Source: Clostridium_I sp047718555
GTDB taxonomy: Bacteria; Bacillota; Clostridia; Clostridiales; Clostridiaceae
Assembly (NCBI RefSeq): GCF_047718555.1
Contig: NZ_JBDNRK010000027.1
Location: 1-52,028, forward strand
Direction: 5' to 3'
DNA: 52,028 bases
The position numbers and the translations under genes are program-made. Below, piece by piece: positions 51,996-52,028 of this stretch (positions within the stretch are counted from its first letter, which is position 1; every line of letters starts with the position of its first letter). Under the pieces are notes generated by a model. It did not search any database, had not been told where the DNA came from, and saw only the letters and a program-made list of their open reading frames with translations.

Positions 51996-52024
51996 ATTAT
52001 ATTACATTTATTTAAAATTGTCAA
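51996..52024 (-). promoter_or_regulatory. candidate promoter of the chemotaxis receptor gene
   Basis: TTGACA, 17 bases, TATAAT on the minus strand at the window edge, giving a leader of about 255 bases. ACAATATTGA occurs twice in the leader (about 51841-51866). No riboswitch was recognised in it. Confidence 0.55.
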
Positions 52025-52028
52025 TATT

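Noticed and set aside
1..52028. CRISPR array, tRNA or rRNA genes, sigma-54 nif promoters
   Set aside because: No regularly spaced repeats, no tRNA cloverleaf or rRNA sequence, and no GG-N10-GC elements upstream of nif or vnf genes were found by reading.

Overview
The window is AT-rich, low-GC Clostridium-type DNA. Codon use, GGAGG-type ribosome sites and very close resemblance of NifD, NifK and the [2Fe-2S] ferredoxin to remembered Clostridium pasteurianum proteins point to Clostridium sensu stricto (C. kluyveri, C. ljungdahlii or C. pasteurianum type). It is mainly a nitrogen-fixation island holding two nitrogenases, followed by tryptophan and threonine biosynthesis genes. No rRNA, tRNA or CRISPR array was seen.

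Region 1 (1-16.1 kb, mostly minus strand): methylglyoxal synthase and a LarA-type racemase, then the molybdenum nitrogenase operon read right to left: nifH, nifD, nifK, nifE, nifN-B fusion, modA, modB, nifV-omega, nifV-alpha. A second nifH with its own promoter and terminator lies just upstream. There are no nifI genes between nifH and nifD and no modC. Homocitrate synthase is split into two genes.

Region 2 (16.7-33.3 kb): an alternative nitrogenase operon (nifH-type reductase, vnfD, vnfG, vnfK, then two diverged NifE/NifN-like genes). It is bracketed by two copies of a module made of a one-component regulator (excisionase-type HTH plus periplasmic-binding-protein-like domain) and a thioredoxin-like [2Fe-2S] ferredoxin. 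A FecCD-type permease, a FecB/BtuF-type binding lipoprotein and two AnfO-family proteins complete the set. The D subunit carries the TGGPRLW loop of vanadium nitrogenase, so I call the operon vnf; iron-only is the alternative. A plausible model is that the two regulators sense oxyanions (molybdate, vanadate or tungstate) and switch between the systems, while the transporter parts bring in metal and the ferredoxins supply electrons. The 1.9 kb gap between vnfH and the second regulator holds two similar promoter-hairpin-terminator cassettes that look like small RNA genes, separated by a structured, IS-like remnant.

Region 3 (33.4-40.7 kb): a complete trpEGDCFBA operon preceded by two tandem T-box/terminator units. 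A roughly 160-bp MITE-like repeat is inserted between the second T-box terminator and trpE; the same repeat occurs upstream of the second regulator, at the left window edge, and as degenerate pieces elsewhere.

Region 4 (40.7-52 kb): a hypothetical protein, gapN, a WG-repeat protein, an ACT-domain regulator with thrB-hom-thrC, and a chemotaxis receptor.
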